Below, piece by piece: positions 48,307 to 56,795 of a stretch of 64,000 bases of DNA (within the stretch, counting starts at the first letter, position 1; every line of letters begins with the position of its first letter). This DNA is from Meiothermus sp. Pnk-1 (GTDB taxonomy: Bacteria; Deinococcota; Deinococci; Deinococcales; Thermaceae): positions 1 through 64,000 of the forward strand of contig NZ_QKOB01000009.1 of the NCBI RefSeq assembly GCF_003226535.1, given 5' to 3'. The notes beneath the pieces are model-generated. The model was not told where the DNA came from and ran no database searches. It saw only the letters and a program-made list of their open reading frames with translations. Position numbers and translations under genes: made by a program.

Positions 48307-49314
48307 CTACTTGATAGCCCCCACCTCGCGGAAGTAGCGCACCGCCCCCGGATGGAAGGGAATCACCGTCTTGGCGGCGTAGAGATCGGCGCTACTTTTG
48401 AGGGTGGTGTCGCGGGCCGCGGTGGTGGCGGTCTCGAGGGTTTTGATGTTGTCGAAGACCGCTTTGGTGATGGCATAGGCTAGGTTATCGGGCATCGAGG
48501 CCGGGCATACGAAGACGTTGCCGGTGAAAAGCGCAGGGGTATCGGTGGCGGTACCGTAGACGCTTTTGGGCACTACCCCGGTGCTTACGATGCCGGGGAA
48601 ACGCTTGAGGAGAACCTGAGCGGTGGTGCTTTGCGGGGTTACGGGCACTAGGCGGATGCGGTCGCCCTTGCGCAGCAGGGACTGGCCCAGCTCCACGACG
48701 CTGGAGGTAGGCACCCCGCCGACCCAGAAGTAGGCGTCGATGGTCCCTTCGGCCAAGGCCTTGGCGCTCTCGGCAGCGGGCAGGCGTTCGCGCTTGCTGA
48801 AGCTCTCCGGTTTGACATTGGCCCCTTCGAGCACCAATAGCGCCAGGTTCTCGGTGGAGGAGCCCGGCTGCCCGGTGGAGACCCGTTTGCCCTTGAGGTC
48901 TTGCACCACTTTGATCCCGGTCTTCTCGGTGGTCACGATGTGGATGAGGCTGGGGTACATGTAGAAGAGGATCCGTTGGCTATCGGCTCGCTTCTCCTTG
49001 AAGCGGGGTTCTTGGCCGGTATAGGTGACCAGCGCCGCATCCGTGGTGGTGAGGGCGCAGTAGTAGGTGTTGGCGGCGGGATCGGTGCGGTCACGCAACA
49101 GGAGCAGGTTGTCGTAGGAACCGCCGGTTTGCTGCGCGGTGGCATCGGCTACGCCGGTTTCGCTCAAGATCTTGGCGACCGCTTGGCCGTAGAAGAAAAA
49201 CACCCCGCCGGTGCTGCCGGTAGGCACCACCACGCGCGGCTTCTGGGCCAGGGCGGCCCCAGATAGCAAGCAGAGGGATACACCGAGAAGCACTCGCGAA
49301 AACCCGTGTTTCAC
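48307..49314 (-). CDS. TAXI-family TRAP transporter substrate-binding protein
   Basis: Periplasmic receptor of 335 residues with a signal peptide (about 1-23, ending GAALAQ). VVVPTGSTGGVFFFYGQAVAKILSE and TAQQTGGSYDNLLLLRDR are TAXI-family hallmarks. Known TAXI receptors bind glutamate, 2-oxoglutarate and similar dicarboxylates. Start is GTG 49314 with GGAGGTGAAG in front. It forms one transporter with the fused permease. Neighbouring gcdH suggests an acid such as glutarate, but this is only a guess from context. Confidence 0.92.
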   Translation of the reverse strand: MKHGFSRVLLGVSLCLLSGAALAQKPRVVVPTGSTGGVFFFYGQAVAKILSETGVADATAQQTGGSYDNLLLLRDRTDPAANTYYCALTTTDAALVTYTGQEPRFKEKRADSQRILFYMYPSLIHIVTTEKTGIKVVQDLKGKRVSTGQPGSSTENLALLVLEGANVKPESFSKRERLPAAESAKALAEGTIDAYFWVGGVPTSSVVELGQSLLRKGDRIRLVPVTPQSTTAQVLLKRFPGIVSTGVVPKSVYGTATDTPALFTGNVFVCPASMPDNLAYAITKAVFDNIKTLETATTAARDTTLKSSADLYAAKTVIPFHPGAVRYFREVGAIK

Positions 49315-49344
49315 ACTTCACCTCCAGGGTATAAATGCACCCCC

Positions 49345-49373
49345 ACACTACGGTTCGGTAACCGGGCTGTCAA
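49345..49373 (-). promoter_or_regulatory. TRAP-TAXI operon promoter
   Basis: Perfect -35 TTGACA (49368-49373), 17-bp spacer, -10 TAGTGT (49345-49350), then a leader of about 24 nt with a Shine-Dalgarno site. Confidence 0.7.
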
Positions 49374-49438
49374 GGGTGAGGACGCGGCTCTGCGCCTGAT
49401 GTTTTGTGAGCTGGATCTTCGGGCTGTGAGCCCCCACA

Positions 49439-49469
49439 CTGACCCATCGGTCAGCATCGGGTGTAGCAT
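49439..49469 (+). promoter_or_regulatory. MFS exporter promoter with palindromic operator
   Basis: TAGCAT (49464-49469) ends 6 nt before GTG 49476. A perfect inverted repeat CTGACC-CATC-GGTCAG (49439-49454) covers the likely -35 (CTGACC, 19-bp spacing). The half-site equals that at the tldD promoter. Confidence 0.6.
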
Positions 49470-49475
49470 GGGGAG

Positions 49476-50699
49476 GTGCTTGTCTGGCAACTACTAGGAG
49501 ACCCCCGCTACCGCACCTACTGGCTGGCCCTCTTCACCTCACAACTCGGCACCTGGATGCAGTCCGCTACCCAAGGCTGGTTGGTGCTCGAGCTGACCGG
49601 TTCGGCCGCCAAGCTCGGGCTGGTGGTGGCCTTACAGTTCCTGCCCTCGCTGTTGTTTTCCCTTCCCGCCGGGGTGCTCTCGGATCGCTACCCAAGGCGC
49701 AACCTCCTCTTCCTCACCCAGGGGGGGATGGGGCTGTTGGCTTTTGCTATGTTTGGCCTGATCATCACCGGGCTGGTGCGTTACGAGCACGTTTTGGTGT
49801 TTGCCTTTCTCTACGGGGTGTTCAACGCCATGGACCTGCCGGTGCGCCAGGCCTTCACGGTGGAGCTGGCGGGGAAAGATCGCTACCCCGGAGCCATCGC
49901 CCTCAACTCTTTCGGCTTCAACGTCTCGCGGCTTACTGGGCCGGCCCTGGCCGGGATCCTCATCGCGGGGGTAGGGCTGGGCTGGAGCTACTTGGCCAAT
50001 GCCCTCTCCTTTCTGCCGCTGCTGTGGGTGCTGCTGGGGGTACCCCGGGTGAGCCAAGAGGTCAAGCGGGGCGGGGTGTTGCAGGATGCGCTCGAGGGGG
50101 TGCGCTACGTCTGGCAAGAACCCCTGGTGCGCCAGATCGTGCTCTTGGTGGGGCTTACCAGCATGTTCGGCATGAACTTCCAGACTATCGTTCCGGCCTA
50201 CGCCCGGTTGGTGTTGGGGCTCGAGGCCCAGGGCTTCGGCTTTTTGATGTCGGCGGTGGGGTTGGGCGCGATCGTCGCGGCGCTCATTCAGGCCATCGCC
50301 TCCCAGGTCAGGCCCTTCCGCTCGATCCTCGGCAGCTTCGTGCTGGGGATCGCCCTGCTGGTTTTGGCCCTGCCTATATCGGCCTCCTGGACAGCTTTCT
50401 TTTTAGGGGTGGCCGGTTTCGGGATGATCACTACCCTCATCAATTGCAACACCACCGTCCAGCTCATGTCCCCCGATCGCATCCGGGGCCGGGTGATGTC
50501 GGTGTACTCGATGGTGCTTCTTGGGGTGGGGCCGGTGGGGGCTTACCTGTCGGGCCTTTTGATCGACCTCTTCGGCGGGCGCTGGGGGGTGGCGGTGATG
50601 GGGGGCCTCACCCTGCTCTCGGCCTTGGCCCTGGTGCGCTTCCCCTGGCCGCGCAACCTGAACCCGGTGCAGGCGGAGCCTTCCCCGGCTTCGGATTAG
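49476..50699 (+). CDS. MFS exporter (MFS_3/EntS-like)
   Basis: A 407-residue transporter with 12 predicted helices. The opening PRYRTYWLALFTSQLGTWMQSATQGWLVLELTG and GVLSDRYPRRNLL (motif A region) are typical of MFS_3 exporters for siderophores or drugs; RIRGRVMSVYSMVLLGVGPVGAYLSGLL is the C-terminal equivalent. Start is GTG 49476, leaderless. The operator-like palindrome upstream suggests TetR-type control. Substrate unknown. Compare the damaged MFS frame at 33198, which is from a similar family. Confidence 0.88.
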   Translation: MLVWQLLGDPRYRTYWLALFTSQLGTWMQSATQGWLVLELTGSAAKLGLVVALQFLPSLLFSLPAGVLSDRYPRRNLLFLTQGGMGLLAFAMFGLIITGLVRYEHVLVFAFLYGVFNAMDLPVRQAFTVELAGKDRYPGAIALNSFGFNVSRLTGPALAGILIAGVGLGWSYLANALSFLPLLWVLLGVPRVSQEVKRGGVLQDALEGVRYVWQEPLVRQIVLLVGLTSMFGMNFQTIVPAYARLVLGLEAQGFGFLMSAVGLGAIVAALIQAIASQVRPFRSILGSFVLGIALLVLALPISASWTAFFLGVAGFGMITTLINCNTTVQLMSPDRIRGRVMSVYSMVLLGVGPVGAYLSGLLIDLFGGRWGVAVMGGLTLLSALALVRFPWPRNLNPVQAEPSPASD

Positions 50700-50746
50700 C
50701 GGGAGGCGCAAGCAGCTAATACCCTTTCATGCAGATTCCCTCACCC

Positions 50747-50897
50747 CCCGGGTGCACGGAGCTTGCTCCGTCCCGACAGAGGATCGTCCCCCGGGTGTAC
50801 GGAGCTTGCTCCGTCCCGTAGGGGATCGTCCTCAGCGTTTAGCGTCTGGCGTATTGCGTACGACGTACGACTTCGCTCGGCTACGGTCACGAAGGGG
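50747..50897 (+). repeat. Hairpin modules plus 7-bp-period array
   Basis: Two modules carry the identical 16-nt palindrome ACGGAGC-TT-GCTCCGT (50756-50771 and 50799-50814), each followed by CCCG and a GGATCGTCC segment. They run into a 7-mer array (GCGTTTA, GCGTCTG, GCGTATT, GCGTACG) at about 50832-50870 and a further CTTCG...CGAAG hairpin (about 50872-50896). Same mosaic as at 1262-1552. Confidence 0.8.
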
Positions 50898-51105
50898 TAT
50901 AAACCCAACCAGAGGGGCCCGCTTCCTTCCACCGCGTAAAACGCCCCAAAATGCGTTCACCCCCGCGCTGCAATGCTGTCAGCAGAACCGAGGAGTGCCG
51001 AAGGGGCCGGGGCGTACCGCGGGTTTACGGTTATCGCCCAAGTTCGCCGCCGTCGGCGGGGTTTGCCGAAGCTCGAGCAGGGTCTCGCCCAGCCCATGGC
51101 AAGCC
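50898..51105. other. Intergenic stretch without a recognised gene
   Basis: Two hundred GC-rich bases between the repeat and the wecB stop. I see one hairpin, CCGCC-GTC-GGCGG (about 51047-51059), without a T-tract, and no promoter, RNA gene or credible reading frame. Confidence 0.5.
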
Positions 51106-52224
51106 TCACGGCTGCCAGTCCTCCGGGCGCTCGGCCAAGCCCAGCCGCCAGGCTACGCCCTGGGCTACGCGCTGGGCAGCCTTACCATCGCCGTAGGGGT
51201 TCTTGGCGCCGGACATCCTCTTTCGCTCCGCCGCATCCGCCAAGAGCCCGCTCACGATCTGGTACACCTGTCGGGGATCGGTCCCGGCCAGGCGCAAAAT
51301 GCCCGCTTCTACCCCTTCAGGGCGCTCGGTAACGTTGCGCAACACCACCACCGGCACGCCCAGCGCGGCCCCTTCTTCCTGTAGGCCGCCGGAATCGGTG
51401 ACGATGAGATCGCTCTTGCCCATCAAAGCCGACATCGGGCCGTACTCGAGCGGGTCTAGGAGAAAAAAGTTCGGTACCCCCGCGAGCACCGGCCACACCG
51501 CCTCGCGCACCACCGGGTTGAGGTGCACGGGGAAGACAAAGGTATAGTCGGGGTGGTCGTAGGCAGCCTTGGCCAAGGCTTGGGCCAGCTCGCCCAGCAC
51601 CTCCCAATTTTCGCGGCGGTGGAGGGTCACGGTGACGAGCCTCTCGCGGGGAATTCCTTGAGGAAGCTGCCCCACCTTGGCGGCGAAAAGCACCGCATCC
51701 ACCCCGGTCTGCCCGGTGACGAGTATCCGCCGGGGGTCTTTGTGCTCGGCCAGGAGGTTTTGTTTGGCCAGTGGGGTGGGGGCTAGGTCGAGATCGGTGA
51801 GGGTATCGGTGAGGCGGCGGTTGGCCTCCTCGGGGAAAGGCTCGGCCAGGTTAAAGCTGCGCAAGCCCGCCTCCACGTGCCCCACAGGGATTTGCTGCAA
51901 GAAAGCGGCCCAGGCCACCACGAAGGTTGTGAGGGTATCACCGTGCACCAGCACGTAGTCAGCCCCCAGATCCTCGAGCGCCCTGGCCGCCTGCGGCAGA
52001 ATGCGGGCGGCCAGTTCGGGCAAGGTCTGCCGCTCGGTCATCACGTCTAGGTTGCGTTCGGCGGGCACCTCGAACAGGGAGAGGGCCTGGGCGAGCTGCT
52101 CGCGGTGCTGCCCAGTGAGCAGCACCACCGGCTCGAGGCCGGACTGCCCTTTGAGCGCGTGGTACACCGGGGCCATCTTGGTGGCCTCGGGGCGGGTTCC
52201 AAAAGCGAGTACGACGCGTTTCAT
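51106..52224 (-). CDS. wecB: UDP-N-acetylglucosamine 2-epimerase (non-hydrolysing)
   Basis: Interconverts UDP-GlcNAc and UDP-ManNAc for surface polysaccharide synthesis. The 372-residue GT-B-fold protein begins [13 protein letters not shown] and has [16 protein letters not shown], the family block [21 protein letters not shown] and the nucleotide site [11 protein letters not shown] 52224 is 1 bp after the wecA-type stop. UDP-ManNAc is a building block of pyruvylated cell-wall polymers that anchor S-layers in Thermaceae (family knowledge). Confidence 0.95.
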   Translation of the reverse strand: MKRVVLAFGTRPEATKMAPVYHALKGQSGLEPVVLLTGQHREQLAQALSLFEVPAERNLDVMTERQTLPELAARILPQAARALEDLGADYVLVHGDTLTTFVVAWAAFLQQIPVGHVEAGLRSFNLAEPFPEEANRRLTDTLTDLDLAPTPLAKQNLLAEHKDPRRILVTGQTGVDAVLFAAKVGQLPQGIPRERLVTVTLHRRENWEVLGELAQALAKAAYDHPDYTFVFPVHLNPVVREAVWPVLAGVPNFFLLDPLEYGPMSALMGKSDLIVTDSGGLQEEGAALGVPVVVLRNVTERPEGVEAGILRLAGTDPRQVYQIVSGLLADAAERKRMSGAKNPYGDGKAAQRVAQGVAWRLGLAERPEDWQP

Positions 52225-52225
52225 T

Positions 52226-53329
52226 TTAGCCCCCCTCGGCCTGCGACTCTCGCCACACTGCCCGCAGCTTGCGCCATACCGTAAACGCCAATAACCCCGC
52301 GGTAATCAGAGCGGTGACCGCCACCACCCGCCCCGGCACGCTGGGCTGCACGGTCATGGCGATCAGGTTGAAGACCAGGGTCAGGGTCCACAGGGTAAGG
52401 GTGGTGCGCCGTTGGGAAAAGCCGCGCTCGAGCAGCCGGTGGTGGATGTGGTCCTTACCGGGGGTGGACATGGGGTTTTGCCCGCGCAATAGCCGCCGAA
52501 TGACCACCTGAGAGGTATCGAGGATCGGCAACAGCAAGAACAACACCGTAGGGATCAGGCTAAACACCGTGGTGAGCTTGAGGTTGCCCAACAGGCTGGT
52601 GGCGGCCAGCACGTAGCCGAAGAAATAGGCCCCGGCGTCGCCCATGATGATCTTGGAGGGGTGGAAATTGTGCCGCAAGAACCCCAGCGCGGCCCCCGCC
52701 AGGGCGGCCAGCACTAGCGTCCCGGCGGCCCACTCGGGATTTTGCGCCGACACCGCCAGCAGGCACATCGCGGTGATGTAACTAATCCCCCCGGCGAGCC
52801 CATCTACCCCATCCATCAGGTTGATGGCGTTGGTGATGCCCACAATCCAGAAGACGCTCAAAAACACCGAGAGCACCGGATCCAAAGCGGTGCCAAAAGC
52901 CGCGTTGAAGCGGATTCCCACCGCGATCAGCAGCAGCGCCGAGAGCAGCTGGACCACGATACGGAACAGGGGGGGAAGCCCGAACTGGTCATCGATAAAT
53001 CCCACCATCACCAGGATGGCTCCGCCTAGCAAGATCGCCAGCACTTGCACCTGGACCTGCTGGATCAAGATCGGTCGAAGCGCGGTCGCTACGGTCAAAG
53101 CGGCGATCACCCCGGCAAAGATAGCTAACCCCCCCGCGTTGGGCAAAGGCTCTTTGTTGAGCCTGCGGGCGTTGGGTTGGTCAGCCCAGCCTACCTTCAG
53201 GGCGAACTGCCGCACGCGAGGGATGAACCGCCAGGTCACCGTCCAGGCCACGATAAAGGTGAAGATCACGATCAGCCAGCCGGAGCCGCCGGGATCGGCG
53301 ATGCCCAGGGATTTGAGAAAATCGGTCAT
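52226..53329 (-). CDS. wecA: WecA/TagO-type undecaprenyl-phosphate GlcNAc-1-phosphate transferase
   Basis: Membrane enzyme that starts polysaccharide repeat units by moving GlcNAc-1-P onto undecaprenyl phosphate. The 367 residues have about 11 helices and the family motifs [18 protein letters not shown] (about 54-71), the metal-binding Asp pair in [26 protein letters not shown] and the late [10 protein letters not shown]. It sits between upp and wecB on one strand with short gaps, so it is probably co-transcribed with both. Confidence 0.92.
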   Translation of the reverse strand: MTDFLKSLGIADPGGSGWLIVIFTFIVAWTVTWRFIPRVRQFALKVGWADQPNARRLNKEPLPNAGGLAIFAGVIAALTVATALRPILIQQVQVQVLAILLGGAILVMVGFIDDQFGLPPLFRIVVQLLSALLLIAVGIRFNAAFGTALDPVLSVFLSVFWIVGITNAINLMDGVDGLAGGISYITAMCLLAVSAQNPEWAAGTLVLAALAGAALGFLRHNFHPSKIIMGDAGAYFFGYVLAATSLLGNLKLTTVFSLIPTVLFLLLPILDTSQVVIRRLLRGQNPMSTPGKDHIHHRLLERGFSQRRTTLTLWTLTLVFNLIAMTVQPSVPGRVVAVTALITAGLLAFTVWRKLRAVWRESQAEGG

Positions 53330-53350
53330 ACGTTATTTGGGATCGCGGGC

Positions 53351-53977
53351 CTACTTGGTTCCGTAGATTCGATCCCCGGCATCTCCCAGCCCCGGCACGA
53401 TATAGCCGTGGTCGTTCAGGTGATCATCGATGGCCGCGACCACCACCTCCACGTCGGGATGCTCGCGCTCGAGGCGAGCGATCCCTTCCGGCGCGGCGAT
53501 GATGCTCATCAGCTTGATATGTTGAGCGCCGCTATTTTTAAGCACCTGAATGGCGTGCACCGCACTCCCCGCGGTGGCTAGCATGGGGTCGGTGAGGAAG
53601 ACGCGGCGGCCCCTGATGTCCTCGGGTAGCTTGGCGTAGTACTCCACGGGGCTTAGGGTTTGGGGGTCGCGGTACAGCCCGATGTGGCCCACCCTGGCGG
53701 CCGGTACCAGCCGAAGAATCCCATCTACCATGATCAGCCCAGCCCGCAAAATGGCCACCAGGGCCAGCTTTTTCCCCGATAGCATGCGGGCTTCCATGCG
53801 GGTGAGGGGGGTTTCGATGGTCACGGGATCGAGTTCCAGGTCTCGCATGGCCTCATAGGCCATGAGCATGCTGACCTCTGCCGTTAGCTCGCGGAAATCC
53901 TTGGAACCGGTGTTTTTATCGCGCAGAATGGCTAGCTTGTGCTGCACCAGCGGGTGGTCTACCACGGTGACGTTCAT
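53351..53977 (-). CDS. upp: Uracil phosphoribosyltransferase
   Basis: Salvage enzyme making UMP from uracil and PRPP. The 208 residues contain the PRPP loop with [13 protein letters not shown] (about 130-142), [20 protein letters not shown], and the uracil-binding C-terminus [21 protein letters not shown] 53977 lies 7 nt after TACGAT. wecA begins 21 bp downstream. Confidence 0.96.
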   Translation of the reverse strand: MNVTVVDHPLVQHKLAILRDKNTGSKDFRELTAEVSMLMAYEAMRDLELDPVTIETPLTRMEARMLSGKKLALVAILRAGLIMVDGILRLVPAARVGHIGLYRDPQTLSPVEYYAKLPEDIRGRRVFLTDPMLATAGSAVHAIQVLKNSGAQHIKLMSIIAAPEGIARLEREHPDVEVVVAAIDDHLNDHGYIVPGLGDAGDRIYGTK

Positions 53978-53984
53978 CGGGAGA

Positions 53985-53990
53985 ATCGTA
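53985..53990 (-). promoter_or_regulatory. Candidate near-leaderless -10 box of upp
   Basis: TACGAT ends 7 nt before ATG 53977; -35 weak. Confidence 0.45.
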
Positions 53991-54040
53991 ACACCGCCTC
54001 CGGGGATGGGCTAGGGGGTGGATCGCCAGAGTTTGGGGGC

Positions 54041-54916
54041 TTAGGGAGCATCGAATAGCGTGGGAAACTCCTGGTAAAAACGCCAGGCCTTGGGCATCTT
54101 GTCGGCCACCGCGGCGGCGAATCCGGACGGTTCCTTGGTGCGAAACCAGTGCATGTCGTGGAGGTAGGTGAGGGGTACCCAAAAGCGCAGCCTGGGCCAC
54201 AGGGTTTGGGCATCGGGGTAGCCCCGGACGATATGGCGCAGGGCCTCGAGCGCGGCTTGTTCTCCCAATAGGTCCAGCGTCCCGGTGGTGAGGATGGCCA
54301 GGTCGCGGGCTGGATCGTCGGGCTGGGCCCGTACCCAGTCCACCACCAGGGCTTCGGGGATCGCGCTGTTTATGCCGGAGTTTTTCAGCAGGATGTTGCC
54401 CGCGTGGGGGTCGCGGTGGCAGAAGGCCTGGGGGGTGCCGGCGACCTCGTCAACGTGTCGGTGTAGAGCTTCCACTAGAGCACAAGCTTCGCCTAGGTCG
54501 CATAGCGTGCCGCCGAATTGGGCGAGGCGCTCTTCCAGGCGGGTTCGGCTCACCACGCCGGGCTCTTTGATTCTATGCAGGCGGCGAAAAAACTCCGCCA
54601 GGGCCTCCAAGGCCGCTTGGCTGAAGCGGTCGGGGTGGAAGTTTTGGCCGGGGTAGCGGCGGGTGACGAGAACTCCGTGCCTGGCGACCTCGAGCGCCTC
54701 CACCACCCAGCTTCCCAGGCCAGCTTTGGTCATGTTGAGCGCTTCCAGCCGCGCGGCATAGATGCCCGCCGGTTGGTTGGGGTGGGGGGGCTCGGGAGCA
54801 TAGATCTTGAACACCAGGCCGTCCCCCGCGAAGGTGCGGGCTTCAGCCCCACCGGCCAGCGGGGTGAGCCGGGTACGGTAGTGTGCCTCGAGCTGTTTTT
54901 TGACCTCGGGATTCAC
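54041..54916 (-). CDS. Aminoglycoside/choline-kinase-like phosphotransferase
   Basis: A 291-residue kinase-fold protein of the APH family. LVFKIYAPEP near the N-terminus holds the ATP-binding Lys; the Brenner motif CHRDPHAGNILL (HxDxxxxN) and the metal-binding Asp in LVVDWVRAQ follow. Only a few amino-terminal residues precede the kinase lobe. Start is uncertain: GTG 54916 (9 nt after TATGCT) is preferred over the upstream reading, which would start beyond that box. Substrate unknown: small-molecule metabolism is as likely as antibiotic modification. Confidence 0.75.
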   Translation of the reverse strand: MNPEVKKQLEAHYRTRLTPLAGGAEARTFAGDGLVFKIYAPEPPHPNQPAGIYAARLEALNMTKAGLGSWVVEALEVARHGVLVTRRYPGQNFHPDRFSQAALEALAEFFRRLHRIKEPGVVSRTRLEERLAQFGGTLCDLGEACALVEALHRHVDEVAGTPQAFCHRDPHAGNILLKNSGINSAIPEALVVDWVRAQPDDPARDLAILTTGTLDLLGEQAALEALRHIVRGYPDAQTLWPRLRFWVPLTYLHDMHWFRTKEPSGFAAAVADKMPKAWRFYQEFPTLFDAP

Positions 54917-55150
54917 GCTGCACAAAGCATACCCTAGCCTCGCGGCGCGGATGTCAGGGAAAGCGAAACGAGCGCCCAACCTCGCCAGTCTGGGCCGTAG
55001 CTCGAGCGCCGCAGCGCGTAAAGCCCAGTTCCAGGCTACCCAGCTCGGGTCAGAGTGGCCCTTGAACGCCTCCTCGAGGGGAATCAGGGGTAGGCCTGTG
55101 GCTGGCCAATAGACGATGGGCCCCCGTCCGTGATCCAGAAAAGGAGCGGT

Positions 55151-55477
55151 TCAATGCCGAACCCCATAGAGTTGGAGCAGCGCTACCCCCGCCACGATTA
55201 GCACTAGGCCCAGGATCATGGGAAAGTTGATGCTCTCCCGCAAGAGCACCACCCCCAAGAGGGCGATGAGCGCGGTGCCGAGCCCCGACCAGACCGCATA
55301 GGCGGTGTTGAGCGGCACCGTTTTCAGGGCCAGGCTCAAAAAGTAAAAGGCCGAGGCGTAGCCCACCACTACTACGATGCTGGGCAGAAGTTTGCTGAAG
55401 CCCTGCGAGGCCTTGAGGCCAGTGGAGCCGATCACCTCGGCCAGGATGGCCAAAATGAGATATGTCCAACCACTCAT
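55151..55477 (-). CDS. Small multidrug resistance (SMR) efflux protein
   Basis: A 108-residue EmrE/QacE-type proton-drug antiporter with four membrane helices. The essential Glu14 is in LAEVIGSTGLKAS, and the second-helix/third-helix signature YFLSLALKTVPLNTAYAVWSGLGT is intact. ATG 55477 has AGGAGGC. It starts 21 bp after the tetR stop, so both are one transcript controlled by the palindromic operator at 56024. Likely substrates are lipophilic cations or guanidinium-type compounds. Confidence 0.93.
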   Translation of the reverse strand: MSGWTYLILAILAEVIGSTGLKASQGFSKLLPSIVVVVGYASAFYFLSLALKTVPLNTAYAVWSGLGTALIALLGVVLLRESINFPMILGLVLIVAGVALLQLYGVRH

Positions 55478-55498
55478 AAGTTTGCCTCCTAAGCACCC

Positions 55499-56005
55499 CT
55501 ATCCCGCTTCCTCCCCCGCCAGCGCCCGCAGCCGCTCCAGCACCGCTTGGCGCTCCTCTGGGCCGAGGGTCTCGAGGCCCAGCAGCTGGGCCATGAACAG
55601 CCCGTCGGTGGCCAGCAAGGCGATGCGCGCTTCCGGGGTGCGCACCCGGGCGTACCACCTGCGGCTTCGCTCCCGGATGGTCTGCAACAGCTCGGGGTAC
55701 AAGGCGAGCGCGGCGGCAAGGCTCAGGAAGAGGCCGCCGCTGCCGTCGTACCAGCCCATCTCCACATAAGCCTGGGCGAAGGGTTTGCCGCTTTCGGCCA
55801 GGGCCTGCTCAAAGGCATCCAGATGGTGCTCTAAGAGCGCCCGCACCAAGGCTTCCTTGCTGGGAAAATGGTAAAGGAGACCCCCTTTGCTCACCCCCGC
55901 CGCTTGGGCTACGGCCTCCAGGGTGAGGGCCATCCCTCCCTCTCGCCGGATCACCGCCTCGGCGGCCTCGAGGATTCGGCTGCGGGCATCGGTAGCCGGG
56001 GGCAT
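55499..56005 (-). CDS. TetR-family repressor of the SMR pump
   Basis: A 168-residue regulator. The helix-turn-helix lies at about 22-45 (TLEAVAQAAGVSKGGLLYHFPSKEALV) and the C-terminal ligand domain is shorter than usual. ATG 56005 has GAGGTG before it. A 24-bp perfect palindrome covers its -10 (56024-56047), so autorepression with release by a pump substrate is the likely logic, as for QacR or SmrR-type systems. Confidence 0.88.
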   Translation of the reverse strand: MPPATDARSRILEAAEAVIRREGGMALTLEAVAQAAGVSKGGLLYHFPSKEALVRALLEHHLDAFEQALAESGKPFAQAYVEMGWYDGSGGLFLSLAAALALYPELLQTIRERSRRWYARVRTPEARIALLATDGLFMAQLLGLETLGPEERQAVLERLRALAGEEAG

Positions 56006-56023
56006 ACGTTCACCTCGAAAGTT

Positions 56024-56047
56024 ACTATACCGTCCGGACGGTATAGT
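56024..56047 (-). promoter_or_regulatory. 24-bp perfect palindromic operator of tetR-SMR
   Basis: Half-site ACTATACCGTCC followed directly by its exact reverse complement. The minus-strand -10 TATAGT (56024-56029) is the outer edge of the palindrome, so bound repressor would block RNA polymerase. The plus-strand edge offers a mirror TATAGT (56042-56047) toward the response regulator. Confidence 0.75.
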
Positions 56048-56098
56048 CGGCAACCCCCGGGACCCGGCCGCGCTAGAGGGCAAGGCGCGATAGGATAG

Positions 56099-56758
56099 AT
56101 GCGTATGATTCGCATCGTGTTGGCAGATGACCACGCCTTATTCCGCCAGGGGCTGCGCAGCCTGCTCGAGGCTGAACCGGATTTCCGGGTGGTGGGAGAA
56201 GCGGGGGATGGCCGTGAGGCCTTGCGCCACGTGCTCGAGGCCAAGCCCGACGTCGTGCTGATGGACATCCAGATGCCAGGCTTGGATGGGGTACAGGCCA
56301 CCCGGGAGATCCTGCGGGAGTGGCCCCAGGCCAAGGTCATCATGTTGACCATGTACCGCCAGGACGCCTACGTCTTCGAGGCGGTCAAGGCCGGGGCGCG
56401 GGGCTACATGCTCAAGGATGCCGACGCTAAAGACCTCCTCGAGGCCATCCGCCGGGTCAACCACGGGGAGGTGCTGCTCGACGCCGAGCTGGCCGAGCAG
56501 ATCATCCAGGACTTCAAGGCCAAACGCGAGTCGGTCCCCAAGCCTCACGCCGAACTTTCCGAGCGTGAAGTGCAGATCCTCAAGCTCGTCGCCCAGGGGT
56601 ACACCAACCTGGAGATCGCCGGGGAACTCGCGCTCTCGGAGAAGACCGTGCGCAACCGGCTGAGCGAGATCTTCCAGAAGCTCCACCTCAACAACCGCAC
56701 CCAGGCTGCCCTCTACGCGCTGCGTGAGGGATTGGCTGAGCCGGGGGAGGGGGAATGA
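56099..56758 (+). CDS. NarL/FixJ-family response regulator
   Basis: A 219-residue two-domain regulator. The receiver domain has the acidic pocket (ADDH, residues 9-12), phospho-acceptor Asp in [10 protein letters not shown] (about 56), Thr in LTMYRQD and Lys in [10 protein letters not shown]. The LuxR-type helix-turn-helix is at about 151-205 ([40 protein letters not shown]). ATG 56105 ([10 protein letters not shown]) is a likely alternative start, since TAGGAT ends 8 nt before it. No sensor kinase lies in the window, so it is an orphan. Confidence 0.9.
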   Translation: MRMIRIVLADDHALFRQGLRSLLEAEPDFRVVGEAGDGREALRHVLEAKPDVVLMDIQMPGLDGVQATREILREWPQAKVIMLTMYRQDAYVFEAVKAGARGYMLKDADAKDLLEAIRRVNHGEVLLDAELAEQIIQDFKAKRESVPKPHAELSEREVQILKLVAQGYTNLEIAGELALSEKTVRNRLSEIFQKLHLNNRTQAALYALREGLAEPGEGE

Positions 56759-56795
56759 GCAGCCTCGCCTACCCTCAGGAGCATCCCCGGCCTCT

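Noticed and set aside
50752-51384. A plus-strand gene across the repeat and the end of wecB
   Set aside because: It runs through repeat modules and then the antisense of conserved wecB sequence, with no start signal or recognisable domain.
54916-54979. A longer N-terminus for the kinase-like protein (start 54979)
   Set aside because: The extra 21 residues lie upstream of a TATGCT box and do not look like part of the kinase lobe.
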